DNA of 64,000 nt from Micromonospora pallida (GCF_900090325.1 NZ_FMHW01000002.1:5581001-5645000); one strand, 5' to 3'; positions 28,925 through 36,851 are shown, numbered from the stretch's first letter. Notes: generated from the letters alone by a model not told the origin. Made by a program: numbers and translations.

Positions 28925-28939
28925 GTGACCCTAACTTGC
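28920..28939. promoter_or_regulatory. Candidate IdeR/DmdR-type iron box or palindromic site
   Basis: GTTAGG and CCTAAC form a perfect 6-bp inverted repeat with four bases between (28920-28935). The 19 bases from 28921 match the actinobacterial iron-box consensus TTAGGTTAGGCTAACCTAA at 13 positions. It lies between the menJ start and the end of the 76-codon gene. Confidence 0.35.
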
Positions 28940-28972
28940 CTGAAGGGGACTCTCCGGCGACTGAGTGGCCAC

Positions 28973-29203
28973 TCAGGAATGACCGGGAGTCGCCCGGTCC
29001 AGCCCCACATCGAGCCGGATCGCCTCGGGCAACTGGTCGCGCAGCGCCCCACCGGCCACCCGGTCCAGCGCCGTCAACACCTCCGCCACCACCTGCCGGA
29101 CGGTGGCCGGATCGGCGCCGGCGAGCTGCCTGAGCTGGGCGACGAGTTCGCGTGTGTCGTCCTCGTCACCGGCCACCCGGTGCGCCTCGTCTGCTCCCGT
29201 CAT
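28973..29203 (-). CDS. Small acidic protein of unknown function, between menG and menJ
   Basis: A 76-residue acidic protein without membrane segments or cysteines, predicted mostly helical (Asp-Ala-Thr-like start, then Val-Arg-Gln-Val-Val-Ala-Glu-Val-Leu-Thr-Ala-Leu-Asp-Arg-Val). I do not recognise a family. Support for a real gene is the TAGGCT -10 box ending seven bases before its ATG, the same arrangement as at mqnC, and its position in line with menG and menJ. Confidence 0.6.
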   Translation of the reverse strand: MTGADEAHRVAGDEDDTRELVAQLRQLAGADPATVRQVVAEVLTALDRVAGGALRDQLPEAIRLDVGLDRATPGHS

Positions 29204-29210
29204 GGCGGAC

Positions 29211-29216
29211 AGCCTA
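29211..29216 (-). promoter_or_regulatory. -10 box of a leaderless gene
   Basis: TAGGCT on the minus strand ends seven bases before the ATG at 29203. The same hexamer serves mqnC (32899-32904) and mqnE (55569-55574). Confidence 0.5.
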
Positions 29217-29231
29217 CGGGCGCAAAGGCCG

Positions 29232-29251
29232 CCAAAAAGGGATAACAGGGA
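29232..29251. repeat. Degenerate half-copy of the phoX/btuF palindrome family (copy C)
   Basis: The twenty bases match 7471-7491 of copy A apart from one substitution and one missing base, but the partner arm is missing. It lies 12 bases beyond the menG stop codon, in the same orientation relative to the gene as copy B. Confidence 0.45.
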
Positions 29252-29263
29252 ACGTGAGAGTGG

Positions 29264-29974
29264 CTAGTCGCGGACTGCCCGGTGCAGCGCCGCGATCCCT
29301 CCGGTCAGGTTGCGCCACGCCACCCGACCCCACCCCGCCGCGCCGATCCGCGCGGCCAACGCAGGCTGGTCGGGCCAGGCCCGGATCGACTCGGCAAGGT
29401 ACACATAGGCGTCCGGGTTGCTGGAGACCGTCCGGGCCACCGTCGGCAGCGAACGCATCAGGTACGACAGGTAGACGGTGCGGAACGCCGGGTTGGTGGG
29501 GCTGCTGAACTCGCAGACCACCAGCCGCCCGCCGGGACGGGTGACCCGGGCGAACTCGCGCAGGGCCGCATCCGGGTCCGACACGTTGCGCAACGCGAAG
29601 GAGATGGTCACCGCGTCGAACGTGGCGTCGGCGAACGGCAGCCGCAGCGCGTCCCCGGCCAGCAGCGGCACCTCCGGCCGGACCCGCCGCCCGGCGGCGA
29701 GCATGCCCAGGCTCAGGTCGGCGCCGACGGCGTACGCCCCGGAGCGGGCCAGTTCCTCGGTGGACACCCCGGTGCCCGCCCCCACGTCCAGCACCCGCTC
29801 GCCGGGCTCGAGCGCGAGGGCGAGCCGGGTCGCCCGGCGCCATCCCCGGTCCTGCCCGAAGGAGAGCACGGTGTTGGTCAGGTCGTATCGGGCGGCCACG
29901 CCGTCGAACATCGCGGCGACCTCGTGCGGCTGCTTGTCCAGACTGGCGCGCTGGCCCTGCGGGGTACGGCTCAC
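29264..29974 (-). CDS. menG: Demethylmenaquinone methyltransferase
   Basis: A 236-residue class I SAM methyltransferase of the UbiE/MenG family that adds the ring methyl group in the last ring-modifying step of menaquinone synthesis. Motif I is Val-Leu-Asp-Val-Gly-Ala-Gly-Thr-Gly, and the family motifs Phe-Asp-Gly-Val-Ala-x-Arg-Tyr-Asp near the N-terminus and Phe-Ala-Leu-Arg-Asn-Val are present. I chose the GTG at 29974 because CAGAGT ends six bases before it (leaderless). It lies upstream of menJ and nuo, and with mqnA, mqnC and mqnE elsewhere in the window supplies this pathway. Confidence 0.93.
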   Translation of the reverse strand: MSRTPQGQRASLDKQPHEVAAMFDGVAARYDLTNTVLSFGQDRGWRRATRLALALEPGERVLDVGAGTGVSTEELARSGAYAVGADLSLGMLAAGRRVRPEVPLLAGDALRLPFADATFDAVTISFALRNVSDPDAALREFARVTRPGGRLVVCEFSSPTNPAFRTVYLSYLMRSLPTVARTVSSNPDAYVYLAESIRAWPDQPALAARIGAAGWGRVAWRNLTGGIAALHRAVRD

Positions 29975-29980
29975 GCCCCC

Positions 29981-29986
29981 ACTCTG
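29981..29986 (-). promoter_or_regulatory. -10 box of leaderless menG
   Basis: CAGAGT on the minus strand ends six bases before the menG GTG, and no Shine-Dalgarno sequence is present. Confidence 0.4.
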
Positions 29987-30051
29987 CCAGCACCAAGCCC
30001 GACGGGGCCGGGCGGGATGGTCGCCCATCCCACCCGGCCCCGGGTGGTTCG

Positions 30052-31266
30052 TCAGTTGACGGTCTTCTCGTCGGCCGGGGTCACCAGCAGCACCCGACGC
30101 CGCCGGGCGAGCAGCAGCAGCGCGCCACCGACGAGCAGGACGCTGCCGCCCACGCCGCCGATCAGGCCGGCCTGCACACCGGTCACCGGCAGCCCACCCT
30201 CGCCGCCACCGCCACCACCGGCGGCCGGCGGGACGGTCGGCGACGCCGTCGGCGAGGTGGTCGGGCCCTGCGTCGGAGCGGTCAGGTCGACGAAGACGTC
30301 GAAGACCGCCTGGTTGTCGGAGTCGTCGGCCTCGACGAAGGTCCGGCGCTGCGCCTCACGGACGGGCTGCGGCTCCTCCTCCGGCTCGCCCTCGAGGAGC
30401 CCGTCCAGGCCGTAGGCGAAGATCTCGCCGACCCGCAGCACCGGCTGGGTGGCCTCCTCGGACACCTTCACCCGCACGACGTCGGTGTAGAACTGGCCCG
30501 GCTTGATCAGCACCGAGAGGTCCTCGCAGAAGGCCCGGGCGGTCCCGAGGAAGTCCTCCTGGACGCAGTTCTCGGGCAGCTCGGCGAAGCTGACCCCGGC
30601 CGGCAGGACGATGCCGTAGAACAGTCCGGTCGCCCGCCGGCTGCCACCGTTGTAGACAGCCCAGTCCAGAGGGGCCGTCTCGCCCGGCCGAACCGGCCGC
30701 AGACCGGTCTCGGACTCCTCGTCACCGTCGACCACGACGTCGGCGTAGACGTCCTGCGCCCAGGTGACCAGGTCGTAACCGGGCTTGGTCACGGTGAGGT
30801 CGACCTCGACCGTGTTGTCCTCCAGGTTCGGGTCGGTGGTGTCCGCGCTGATGGTGACCACCAGGGTGCCGGCGGCACCGCGCGTACCGGTGCTGAACAG
30901 CGGAATGCCGAAGTCCTCGCTGGTCCCGGCGGTCAGGTCACCGAGAAGGCAGGAGTAGACGGCCGCCTCCTGCACCTGGCAGCCCTCGGGGGCGAAGAAG
31001 CCGACCTTCTTCTGCTTGACCTTCCGGGCGTCCACCTTGACGGTGACGTTCCGGGCGTCGACCGCGCCTCGCGTGTTGTCCACGGTGAACTTGAAGGGCT
31101 TGGCCTTGGCCTCGGTGACGCCCTTGGCGATCTGGCTGCTGACCGGAATGAGTGCCAGGTCGGCCTGGTCGGCCGCCTGCGCCGGGGCACCGACCGCGAC
31201 CAGCCCCGCGGTGAGCAGGGTCGCGGCGCCGGCCCGGGCCAACGCCGGACGGGTGAACAGGTTCAT
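30052..31266 (-). CDS. Exported LPXTG-type cell wall anchored protein
   Basis: A 404-residue secreted protein. Residues 1-40 form a signal peptide with probable cleavage after Ala-Gln-Ala; two Ig-like or CARDB-like beta-rich segments with two cysteine pairs follow; a Pro/Thr/Gly spacer leads to Leu-Pro-Val-Thr-Gly, a hydrophobic helix and an Arg-Arg-Arg-Arg stop-transfer, the complete sortase sorting signal. The ATG at 31266 is preceded by GAGGGA; an upstream GTG would only lengthen the signal peptide. The function is unknown and no sortase is encoded nearby. Confidence 0.85.
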   Translation of the reverse strand: MNLFTRPALARAGAATLLTAGLVAVGAPAQAADQADLALIPVSSQIAKGVTEAKAKPFKFTVDNTRGAVDARNVTVKVDARKVKQKKVGFFAPEGCQVQEAAVYSCLLGDLTAGTSEDFGIPLFSTGTRGAAGTLVVTISADTTDPNLEDNTVEVDLTVTKPGYDLVTWAQDVYADVVVDGDEESETGLRPVRPGETAPLDWAVYNGGSRRATGLFYGIVLPAGVSFAELPENCVQEDFLGTARAFCEDLSVLIKPGQFYTDVVRVKVSEEATQPVLRVGEIFAYGLDGLLEGEPEEEPQPVREAQRRTFVEADDSDNQAVFDVFVDLTAPTQGPTTSPTASPTVPPAAGGGGGGEGGLPVTGVQAGLIGGVGGSVLLVGGALLLLARRRRVLLVTPADEKTVN

Positions 31267-31653
31267 GGGTTCCCTCGATGTTGCGGACATGGATGGAAGG
31301 AACGTCGGGACAGCCCGAAAAAGGTTGTCCGGAAGACGGCGGGAGCGGGACGGTCACCCATCCCGCCCCCACTGCGGTGCGTTATGTAGACGGCCCGCAC
31401 GGGCCGGTTGAGGACGAAGGATCCCCCGGCGGGGACGAAGCGCCAGCGCGTCCGGGTATGCCACCCGTCCGGGAATTTCCGATCGCACGCTAGCGGTCCG
31501 CGTTCAGGCCCGCTACCCCGTCGGCGAATCGGCGGTGAGCTGCCCGGCTAAGAATCACTTAAGGATTGTCCGAATTGCTGGCGCTTGCGCGGCGGACCCT
31601 CGGCCACGGTAGCCCCAACGGGCACCGGAATCGGCCCGGGTGCCGAACGACGA
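31267..31653. other. Gene-free spacer between the LPXTG gene and mqnC terminator
   Basis: About 390 bases without a convincing gene on either strand. It contains a perfect 7-bp hairpin CGGCCCG/CGGGCCG with a two-base loop around 31391 and the upstream region of the wall protein gene. I see no RNA gene or repeat family member. Confidence 0.5.
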
Positions 31654-31686
31654 CTGCCCGTTCGGTCGATCCGACCGAACGGGCAG
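31654..31686 (-). terminator. Terminator of mqnC
   Basis: Perfect 15-bp arms at 31654-31668 and 31672-31686 with a 3-base loop start 15 bases beyond the mqnC TAA stop. Confidence 0.8.
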
Positions 31687-31700
31687 CGATTACTCAGCGT

Positions 31701-32891
31701 TTACTTGACATCAACCAATGGCAGCGGTCGGCCGATCCCGCCACCCGGAATGGCGATCGACGAGAAGTGCGAGACGACCCGGTCGTCGGTCGGGTCGTCG
31801 GCCGGCGTGTGGTGCACGGCCAGGCGGCGGTAGAGGGTGTCGCGCTGGGCCGGGATCCGGTCGGCGGACCGGATCATCGCGATCAGCTCGTGCAGGTTGG
31901 ACCGGTGCCGGGCACCGGCCGAGGAGATGACGTTCTCCTCCAGCATGATCGAGCCGAGGTCGTCCACCCCCATGTGCAGGGCCAGCTGGCCGACGTCCTT
32001 GCCGGTGGTCAGCCAGGACGCCTGGAGGTGCGGGACGGTCTCGAAGAAGAGCCGGGCCACCGCGACCAGGCGCAGGTACTCGAGGGTGGTCGCCTGGGTG
32101 CGCCCCTTGAGGTGGTTGTTCTCCGGCTGGTACGTCCACGGGATGAAGGCGCGGAAGCCCTTCGTCCGGTCCTGCACGTCGCGGATCATCCGCAGGTGCT
32201 CGATCCGTTCGGCGTTGGTCTCGCCGGTGCCCATCATCATGGTGGCCGTCGACTCGACCCCCTGCCGGTGGGCCAGTTCCATGACCTCCAGCCAGCGCTC
32301 GCCGGACTCCTTCAGCGGCGCGATGGCCTTCCGAGGGCGCTCCGGCAGCATCTCCGCCCCAGCCCCGGCGATCGAGTCCAGCCCGGCGGCCTTGATCCGG
32401 GCGATCGCCTCGTCCAGGCCGACGCCGGAGACCTTCGCCATGTGCAGGATCTCGCTCGGCCCGATCGAGTGGATGGCGAGCTGCGGGTATGCCTTCTTCA
32501 CCGAGGAGAACAGTTCCTCGTAGTACTCGACGCCGTAGTCCGGGTGGTGGCCGCCCTGGAGCATCACCTGCGTCGCGCCCAACTCGACCGCCTCGCCGCA
32601 GCGGCGCAGGATCTCCTCGGTCGGGTGGGTCCACCCCTCCTGGTGCTTCGGCGCCCGGTAGAAGGCGCAGAACTTGCACGCGGTCACGCAGACGTTGGTG
32701 TAGTTGATGTTGCGGTCGATCAGGTACGTGACGATGTTGTCCGGGTACCGCCGCCGCCGTACCGCGTCGGCCGCCTCACCGAGGGCGTGGAAGGGCGCCT
32801 CGGTGTAGAGCAGCAGCGCCTCCTCGGGCGTGATCCGCCCGCCGTCCGCACCACGCTGCAGGATGTCGTCGATCTCCCGGCTCACACTCAC
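31701..32891 (-). CDS. mqnC: Cyclic dehypoxanthinyl futalosine synthase
   Basis: A 396-residue radical SAM enzyme that cyclises dehypoxanthine futalosine in the futalosine route to menaquinone. The cluster ligands are Cys68-x3-Cys72-x2-Cys75, preceded by Asn-Ile-Asn-Tyr-Thr-Asn-Val; Gln-Gly-Gly-His-His-Pro and Trp-Thr-Tyr-Gln-Pro-Glu-Asn are typical of MqnC rather than MqnE. The GTG at 32891 follows a TAGGCT -10 box by seven bases and is taken as a leaderless start; GTG at 32885 is two codons further in. A strong hairpin follows the stop. Confidence 0.94.
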   Translation of the reverse strand: MSVSREIDDILQRGADGGRITPEEALLLYTEAPFHALGEAADAVRRRRYPDNIVTYLIDRNINYTNVCVTACKFCAFYRAPKHQEGWTHPTEEILRRCGEAVELGATQVMLQGGHHPDYGVEYYEELFSSVKKAYPQLAIHSIGPSEILHMAKVSGVGLDEAIARIKAAGLDSIAGAGAEMLPERPRKAIAPLKESGERWLEVMELAHRQGVESTATMMMGTGETNAERIEHLRMIRDVQDRTKGFRAFIPWTYQPENNHLKGRTQATTLEYLRLVAVARLFFETVPHLQASWLTTGKDVGQLALHMGVDDLGSIMLEENVISSAGARHRSNLHELIAMIRSADRIPAQRDTLYRRLAVHHTPADDPTDDRVVSHFSSIAIPGGGIGRPLPLVDVK

Positions 32892-32898
32892 ACCCGCG

Positions 32899-32904
32899 AG
32901 CCTA
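32899..32904 (-). promoter_or_regulatory. -10 box of leaderless mqnC
   Basis: TAGGCT ends seven bases before the GTG. The surrounding 13 bases CGACGTAGGCTCG are identical to the promoter of mqnE. Confidence 0.5.
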
Positions 32905-32985
32905 CGTCGGCGGTCCGACCACCGGCACGCGCCTCCGACCAGGTGACGCAGACCGCATCCGCCACCCACTCCAACTGGCCGCGAT

Positions 32986-33129
32986 CTGCGTACGCTCGTC
33001 CGGGCCGGGTTGGTGGAGCAGCACGGCCAGACACGGGGCCGGTACTACCTCGCCTCCCCCACGCTTCGCGAGATCTCGGCACCGACCCTACGACCGGGCG
33101 TGATCGTGAATCCGTACGACGGCAGGTAG
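32986..33129 (+). pseudogene. Remnant of a Fic-family protein (C-terminal winged helix)
   Basis: Forty-seven codons and a TAG stop encode Leu-Val-Arg-Ala-Gly-Leu-Val-Glu-Gln-His-Gly-Gln-Thr-Arg-Gly-Arg-Tyr-Tyr-Leu and a tail, which looks like the DNA-binding winged helix found at the C-terminus of many Fic (AMP-transferase-type) proteins. There is no Fic catalytic domain, start codon or ribosome binding site upstream; the frame begins only about 95 bases from mqnC. The remaining 140 bases before the next gene hold no recognisable gene. Confidence 0.4.
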
Positions 33130-33269
33130 GGGACGAGGCACTCCGACAGCCGACTTCCACGAGCCTTACCGCCTCGGCACCGTCGTTCGACCTGTGGCGC
33201 AGCATCGCCTACTCAGGGTCCCGAGCTGACCGGCCCGACCGGGTGGCGTGACCTGATCATGATGGCGGA

Positions 33270-34172
33270 ATGTTGCTCGTACCCGCCGACCCGCTTCGCC
33301 CCCGCCACCCGGACCCGCACTTCGCCCCCGAGGCCCTGACCGCCCGGGAGGCCGGCGTACCAGTCGCGCTGGTCGACCACGACGCGCTCGCCCGAGGCGA
33401 CGCCGACGCCGCTCTACGACGCCTGCCCGGCGAGGGTGAGGCGGTCTACCGAGGCTGGATGCTCCACGCCGACCGGTACGCCGCCTTCGCCGAGGCGTTA
33501 GCCACCCGGGGCGTCACCCTACGCACCCGCCCCGACCAGTACCGACGCGCGCACGAACTGCCCGGCTGGTACGCGGACCTGGCCCCGGTGACCCCGGTGA
33601 CCGTCTGGACGTCCGGCGACGGACGGGACGCCTTCGACCAGGCCCGCACGGAACTCGGTGACGGCCCGGCGGTGCTCCGCGACTACTGCAAGTCCATGAA
33701 GCACTACTGGCACGAGGCGACCCTCATCCCCGACCTGGCCGACGCCGAGGCGGCCTGGGCGGTCGCTCGCCGCTTCCGGGAACTCCGCGAGGACGACTTC
33801 GTCGGTGGCTTCGTGCTCCGCCGCTTCGAGCAGTTCACCTCGGCAGAGGTACGCACCTGGTGGCGGGACGGCCAGTGCGTCCTGGTCGGCCCACATCCGG
33901 ACACGCCCAACCTGCCCCCCGACACCACCCCCGACCTGACCACCATCACGCCACTGGTGGCCGCCCTCTCCCTGCCCTTCGTCACCGTCGACCTAGCGCA
34001 GCGCGACGACGGCGTCTGGCGCGTGGTCGAGCTGGGCGACGCCCAGGTCAGCGACCGCCCCGCCACCATCACCCCAGCCCGCCTACTCACCCCACTGCTA
34101 CCCCCCACCCCCACCCCCCACCCCACGCCCCCTGACCGCCCCGTCGATCATGGAGTTGTGGCGCCCAATTAG
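33270..34172 (+). CDS. ATP-grasp domain protein (DUF4343-like)
   Basis: A 300-residue protein resembling small ATP-grasp proteins of unknown substrate, with Val-Leu-Arg-Asp-Tyr-Cys-Lys-Ser-Met-Lys as the nucleotide-binding lysine region, an acidic Arg-Phe-Glu-Gln-Phe segment and Val-Val-Glu-Leu-Gly-Asp-Ala-Gln-Val-Ser near the end as the metal site. There is no Shine-Dalgarno; CATGAT lies six bases before the ATG. Codon 77 is TTA, rare in this DNA and a possible bldA-dependent control point. The last 12 codons and the stop come from an inserted palindromic element, so the native C-terminus has probably been replaced. Confidence 0.7.
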   Translation: MLLVPADPLRPRHPDPHFAPEALTAREAGVPVALVDHDALARGDADAALRRLPGEGEAVYRGWMLHADRYAAFAEALATRGVTLRTRPDQYRRAHELPGWYADLAPVTPVTVWTSGDGRDAFDQARTELGDGPAVLRDYCKSMKHYWHEATLIPDLADAEAAWAVARRFRELREDDFVGGFVLRRFEQFTSAEVRTWWRDGQCVLVGPHPDTPNLPPDTTPDLTTITPLVAALSLPFVTVDLAQRDDGVWRVVELGDAQVSDRPATITPARLLTPLLPPTPTPHPTPPDRPVDHGVVAPN

Positions 34173-34220
34173 TGGTGATTGCGAAGTTTGAGCGGTGCCC
34201 AAAGTCCATGATCGACGGGG
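34139..34220. repeat. MITE-like imperfect palindrome with 16-bp terminal inverted repeats
   Basis: Perfect 16-bp arms 34139-34154 and 34205-34220 (CCCCGTCGATCATGGA and its complement) flank a 50-base centre whose outer part is also imperfectly complementary. It supplies the stop codon of the ATP-grasp gene. Similar elements built on GTCGATCATGGAGTTGTGG are, from memory, common in Micromonosporaceae genomes. Confidence 0.8.
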
Positions 34221-34283
34221 TGGGTGGGGGCGGGGAGACGGGGAGACGGGTGGGGCTTAGCAGATGGGGGGTTGATCAGGGGG

Positions 34284-34311
34284 TTTTCCACAGGGGGCGG
34301 GGTTGTCCACA
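34284..34311 (+). promoter_or_regulatory. Pair of DnaA-box-like sequences in a G-rich tract
   Basis: TTTTCCACA (34284-34292) and TTGTCCACA (34303-34311) lie 19 bases apart in the same orientation. The second is the exact actinobacterial DnaA box. The surrounding 34221-34350 is extremely G-rich on this strand and could form quadruplexes. They stand 50-80 bases upstream of the AbiEi-like gene; two boxes are too few for an origin. Confidence 0.5.
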
Positions 34312-34363
34312 GGTTGGGGTGACGGGGTGGAGGAGGGTGGGGAGGGCGGCGAGCATCAGCGGG

Positions 34364-35236
34364 GTGGCCGATGACCTGTATCGCTATCCCGAATTGCTCT
34401 CCGGCGGCAAGACCCGAGGTGCCGTCCGGCACGCTGTCGATGCTGGGCGCCTTCGCCGGGTGACCCGGGGAATCTACGCCGGCTCGGACCGCGAGCTTGG
34501 CGCGGAGTTACGGGCGTTGTTCATGCGGCTGCCGGCCGGGGCGGTGGTCGGTTTCCATACCGGAGCCCGCCTGCACGGATTCGGTGACGTGCCGCAGGAT
34601 GTCCTGCACGTGATCGTGCCAGCCGGCTCGGTAGTGCCGAAAATCGCCGGGGTGACCGTCCACGAGGCGATGTTGCCGGTACGCGATCCGGTGCTGCTCT
34701 CCGGCGTGCCGGCTGCCCCGGCCGCCCGCTGTGCCGTCGACCTGGCCCGCACGCTGCGGCGGATCGACGTGCTGCCCCTCCTCGATCTCGCGCTGCGGTC
34801 CGGTGCCTGCCTGCCGGCCGACCTTGCGCAGGAGGTGACGCGACATGCCCGGTTGCGCGGCGTACGGCAGGCCTGCGAGCTCGTGTCCTTGGCGGACGCC
34901 AGGTCGGAGTGTCGGCAGGAGAGCCAGTTACGTCTGGTGCTCGTCGACGGCGGCCTGCCCCGCCCCGAGCCGCAGATCTGGATCGCCGACGAGTGGGGGC
35001 ACCCGGCCTTCCGGCTCGACCTGGGTTACCGCGCCCACCGGGTCGGCGTCGAGTACGACGGCAGTTCCCACCTGACCCGCGAGCGCCTCCGGAACGACCG
35101 AGCCAGGATGAACTGGCTGTCGGCCCGCGGCTGGACCATGCGGCACTTCACCGACCGGGACCTCTACCGTCGCCCGGATCACATCGTCCAGGAGGTCCGT
35201 CGAGCCCTCTCGCCTGGGCTGGTGGCGGGGAGTTGA
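34364..35236 (+). CDS. AbiEi-like antitoxin-domain protein with C-terminal Vsr/DUF559-like nuclease fold
   Basis: A 290-residue protein. The N-terminal 70 residues (Gly-Lys-Thr-Arg-Gly-Ala-Val-Arg-His-Ala-Val-Asp-Ala-Gly-Arg-Leu) are the AbiEi-type winged helix; a central domain with Gly-Phe-His-Thr-Gly-Ala-Arg-Leu-His-Gly follows; and the end (Val-Gly-Val-Glu-Tyr-Asp-Gly-x-x-His, then Arg-x-Arg-Asn-Asp-Arg-x-Arg-Met-Asn-x-Leu) is the endonuclease fold of DUF559/Vsr relatives. No AbiEii toxin gene is next to it. Two leucines are encoded by TTA (34508, 34928). The start is uncertain: GTG at 34337 is also in frame. Confidence 0.72.
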   Translation: MADDLYRYPELLSGGKTRGAVRHAVDAGRLRRVTRGIYAGSDRELGAELRALFMRLPAGAVVGFHTGARLHGFGDVPQDVLHVIVPAGSVVPKIAGVTVHEAMLPVRDPVLLSGVPAAPAARCAVDLARTLRRIDVLPLLDLALRSGACLPADLAQEVTRHARLRGVRQACELVSLADARSECRQESQLRLVLVDGGLPRPEPQIWIADEWGHPAFRLDLGYRAHRVGVEYDGSSHLTRERLRNDRARMNWLSARGWTMRHFTDRDLYRRPDHIVQEVRRALSPGLVAGS

Positions 35237-35262
35237 CGACCGGGACGGGGTGGCGGCTGGGC

Positions 35263-36381
35263 TCAGGCGTCGTAGTCGATTACGACCTGGTCGGTGGTCG
35301 GGGAGGACTGGCAGGTCAGGACGTACCCGGCGGCCACCTCGTCCGGCTCGAGCGCGTAGTTACGGGCCATCGAGACCTCGCCGGACACCACCTTCGCCCG
35401 GCAGGTCGAGCAGACCCCACCCTTGCAGGCGTACGGCAGTTCGCCGCGCACCTTCAGGGCGGCGTCGAGCACCCGCTGCTCGCGTCCCATGGTGAAGGTC
35501 GACGCCCGGCCGTCGAGCAGGATGGTGACCTCGGCACCGGCTCCCGGCACGTCGGCCGGTCGGCGCGGCGGCTCCGGGGGCGCGTCGACGTGGAACAGCT
35601 CGGTGTGCACCGCCGAAGCCGGGACACCCCGGTCGGTCAGTACCGCCTTGGCGTCGACCACCATGCCGTACGGGCCGCAGAGGAACCACTCGTCGATCTG
35701 GTCACCGGGAACGATGCTGGCCAGCAGGCGGCCGAGCCGGTCGGCATCGATCCGGCCGGAGAGCAGGGGCGACTCCCCCGGCTCCCGAGAGAGCACGTGC
35801 ACCAGGTGCAGCCGGGTGGGGTACCGGTCCTTCAGGTCGGCCAGTTCCTCGGCGAACATCACGCTGTTCGCCGTACGGTTGCCGTACACCAGGGTGAAGG
35901 TGCTGGTGGGTTCGACGGCCAGCGCGGTCGCGACCAGCGCGAGCACCGGGGTGATGCCGGAGCCGGCCACCACCGCGCCGTAGTGGCGGACCCGGTCCGG
36001 CGCGAACGCCGTGGTGAAGTGCCCCAGCGGCGGCAGCACCTCGACGGTGTCGCCGGAGCGCAGCGCCCCGCAGGCGAAGGTGGAGAACGCGCCGCCGGGG
36101 ACCTCCCGCACCCCGATCCGCAGCCGACCGTGCCGGGCCAGGTCGTCCGGGGTCGAGCAGATCGAGTACGAGCGGCGCACGTCGCCGTCGTCGGCATCCG
36201 CGGAGCCGGGGCGCCGGACGGTGAGATGCTGGCCGGCGCGGAACGCGAACGTCGCGCGCAGTTCCTCCGGTACGGCGAAGGTGATCGCCACGGCGTCGTC
36301 GGTGAGCCGGTCGACGGCGGCGACCGGCAGCGGGTGGAAGACCGGGCGGCGACGGACCGGCCGGGTGATCGTGACAGTCAC
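35263..36381 (-). CDS. paaE: 1,2-phenylacetyl-CoA epoxidase reductase subunit
   Basis: A 372-residue reductase that passes electrons from NAD(P)H to the PaaA di-iron oxygenase. It has an N-terminal FAD domain (Arg-Ser-Tyr-Ser-Ile-Cys-Ser), a nucleotide domain (Gly-Ser-Gly-Ile-Thr-Pro, then Phe-Leu-Cys-Gly-Pro-Tyr-Gly-Met) and a C-terminal plant-type 2Fe-2S ferredoxin domain with Cys-Lys-Gly-Gly-Val-Cys-Ser-Thr-Cys and a later Thr-Cys. The GTG start overlaps paaD by four bases. It is the last gene of the paaABCDE cluster. Confidence 0.95.
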   Translation of the reverse strand: MTVTITRPVRRRPVFHPLPVAAVDRLTDDAVAITFAVPEELRATFAFRAGQHLTVRRPGSADADDGDVRRSYSICSTPDDLARHGRLRIGVREVPGGAFSTFACGALRSGDTVEVLPPLGHFTTAFAPDRVRHYGAVVAGSGITPVLALVATALAVEPTSTFTLVYGNRTANSVMFAEELADLKDRYPTRLHLVHVLSREPGESPLLSGRIDADRLGRLLASIVPGDQIDEWFLCGPYGMVVDAKAVLTDRGVPASAVHTELFHVDAPPEPPRRPADVPGAGAEVTILLDGRASTFTMGREQRVLDAALKVRGELPYACKGGVCSTCRAKVVSGEVSMARNYALEPDEVAAGYVLTCQSSPTTDQVVIDYDA

Positions 36382-36851
36382 AGCGCCTTCAGGTGGTCGA
36401 AGGGTTCACGGCAGGATCGGCAGCGCCAGAGCGCCTTGCAGGCGGTGGAGCCGAACCGGCTGATCTGCTCGGTCTCCGGTGACCCGCAGCGCGGGCAGCG
36501 GACGGCCAGGGTCAGCGGCACCGCACCGCCGGTCCGGGTTGACGCTGGTGGGGCGATGCCGGCGGTAGCCAGTTTGGCCCGCCCGGCCTCGGAGATCCAG
36601 TCGGTGCTCCAGGCGGGCATGAGCACCGTGCGGACCTCGGCGTCGGGGTGGCCGGCGGCGGCGAGTGCGCGGCGGATGTCGGCGCGGATCACGTCCATCG
36701 CCGGGCAGCCGGTGTAGGTGGGAGTGATGGTGACCACCACCCGGCCGGTGGCCGGGTCCTCCTCGACCGAGCGCAGGATGCCGAGGTCGTCGATGGTGAG
36801 CACCCGGATCTCCGGGTCCACCACCGCCGCCACGACGACCCGTGGGTTCAA
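36378..36851 (-). CDS. paaD: Phenylacetate-CoA oxygenase assembly protein PaaD
   Basis: A 157-residue protein with an N-terminal MIP18/SufT-like domain (Asp-Pro-Glu-Ile-Arg-Val-Leu-Thr-Ile-Asp-Asp-Leu-Gly-Ile, then Tyr-Thr-Gly-Cys-Pro-Ala) and a C-terminal zinc ribbon Cys-Pro-Arg-Cys-Gly-Ser ... Cys-Arg-Ser-Cys. It is thought to help load metal into the epoxidase. The only suitable start is TTG at 36851, preceded by AAAGG inside the repeated element that separates it from paaC; the frame stays open through that element but has no other start codon. Confidence 0.93.
   Translation of the reverse strand: MNPRVVVAAVVDPEIRVLTIDDLGILRSVEEDPATGRVVVTITPTYTGCPAMDVIRADIRRALAAAGHPDAEVRTVLMPAWSTDWISEAGRAKLATAGIAPPASTRTGGAVPLTLAVRCPRCGSPETEQISRFGSTACKALWRCRSCREPFDHLKAL

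Noticed and set aside
32888..33205. Open frame of 105 codons on the minus strand upstream of mqnC
   Set aside because: Composition is not protein-like, it has no promoter or ribosome binding site, and it overlaps the mqnC promoter and the Fic remnant.
34284..34311. Replication origin
   Set aside because: Only two DnaA boxes, and no dnaA, dnaN or other origin genes are near.
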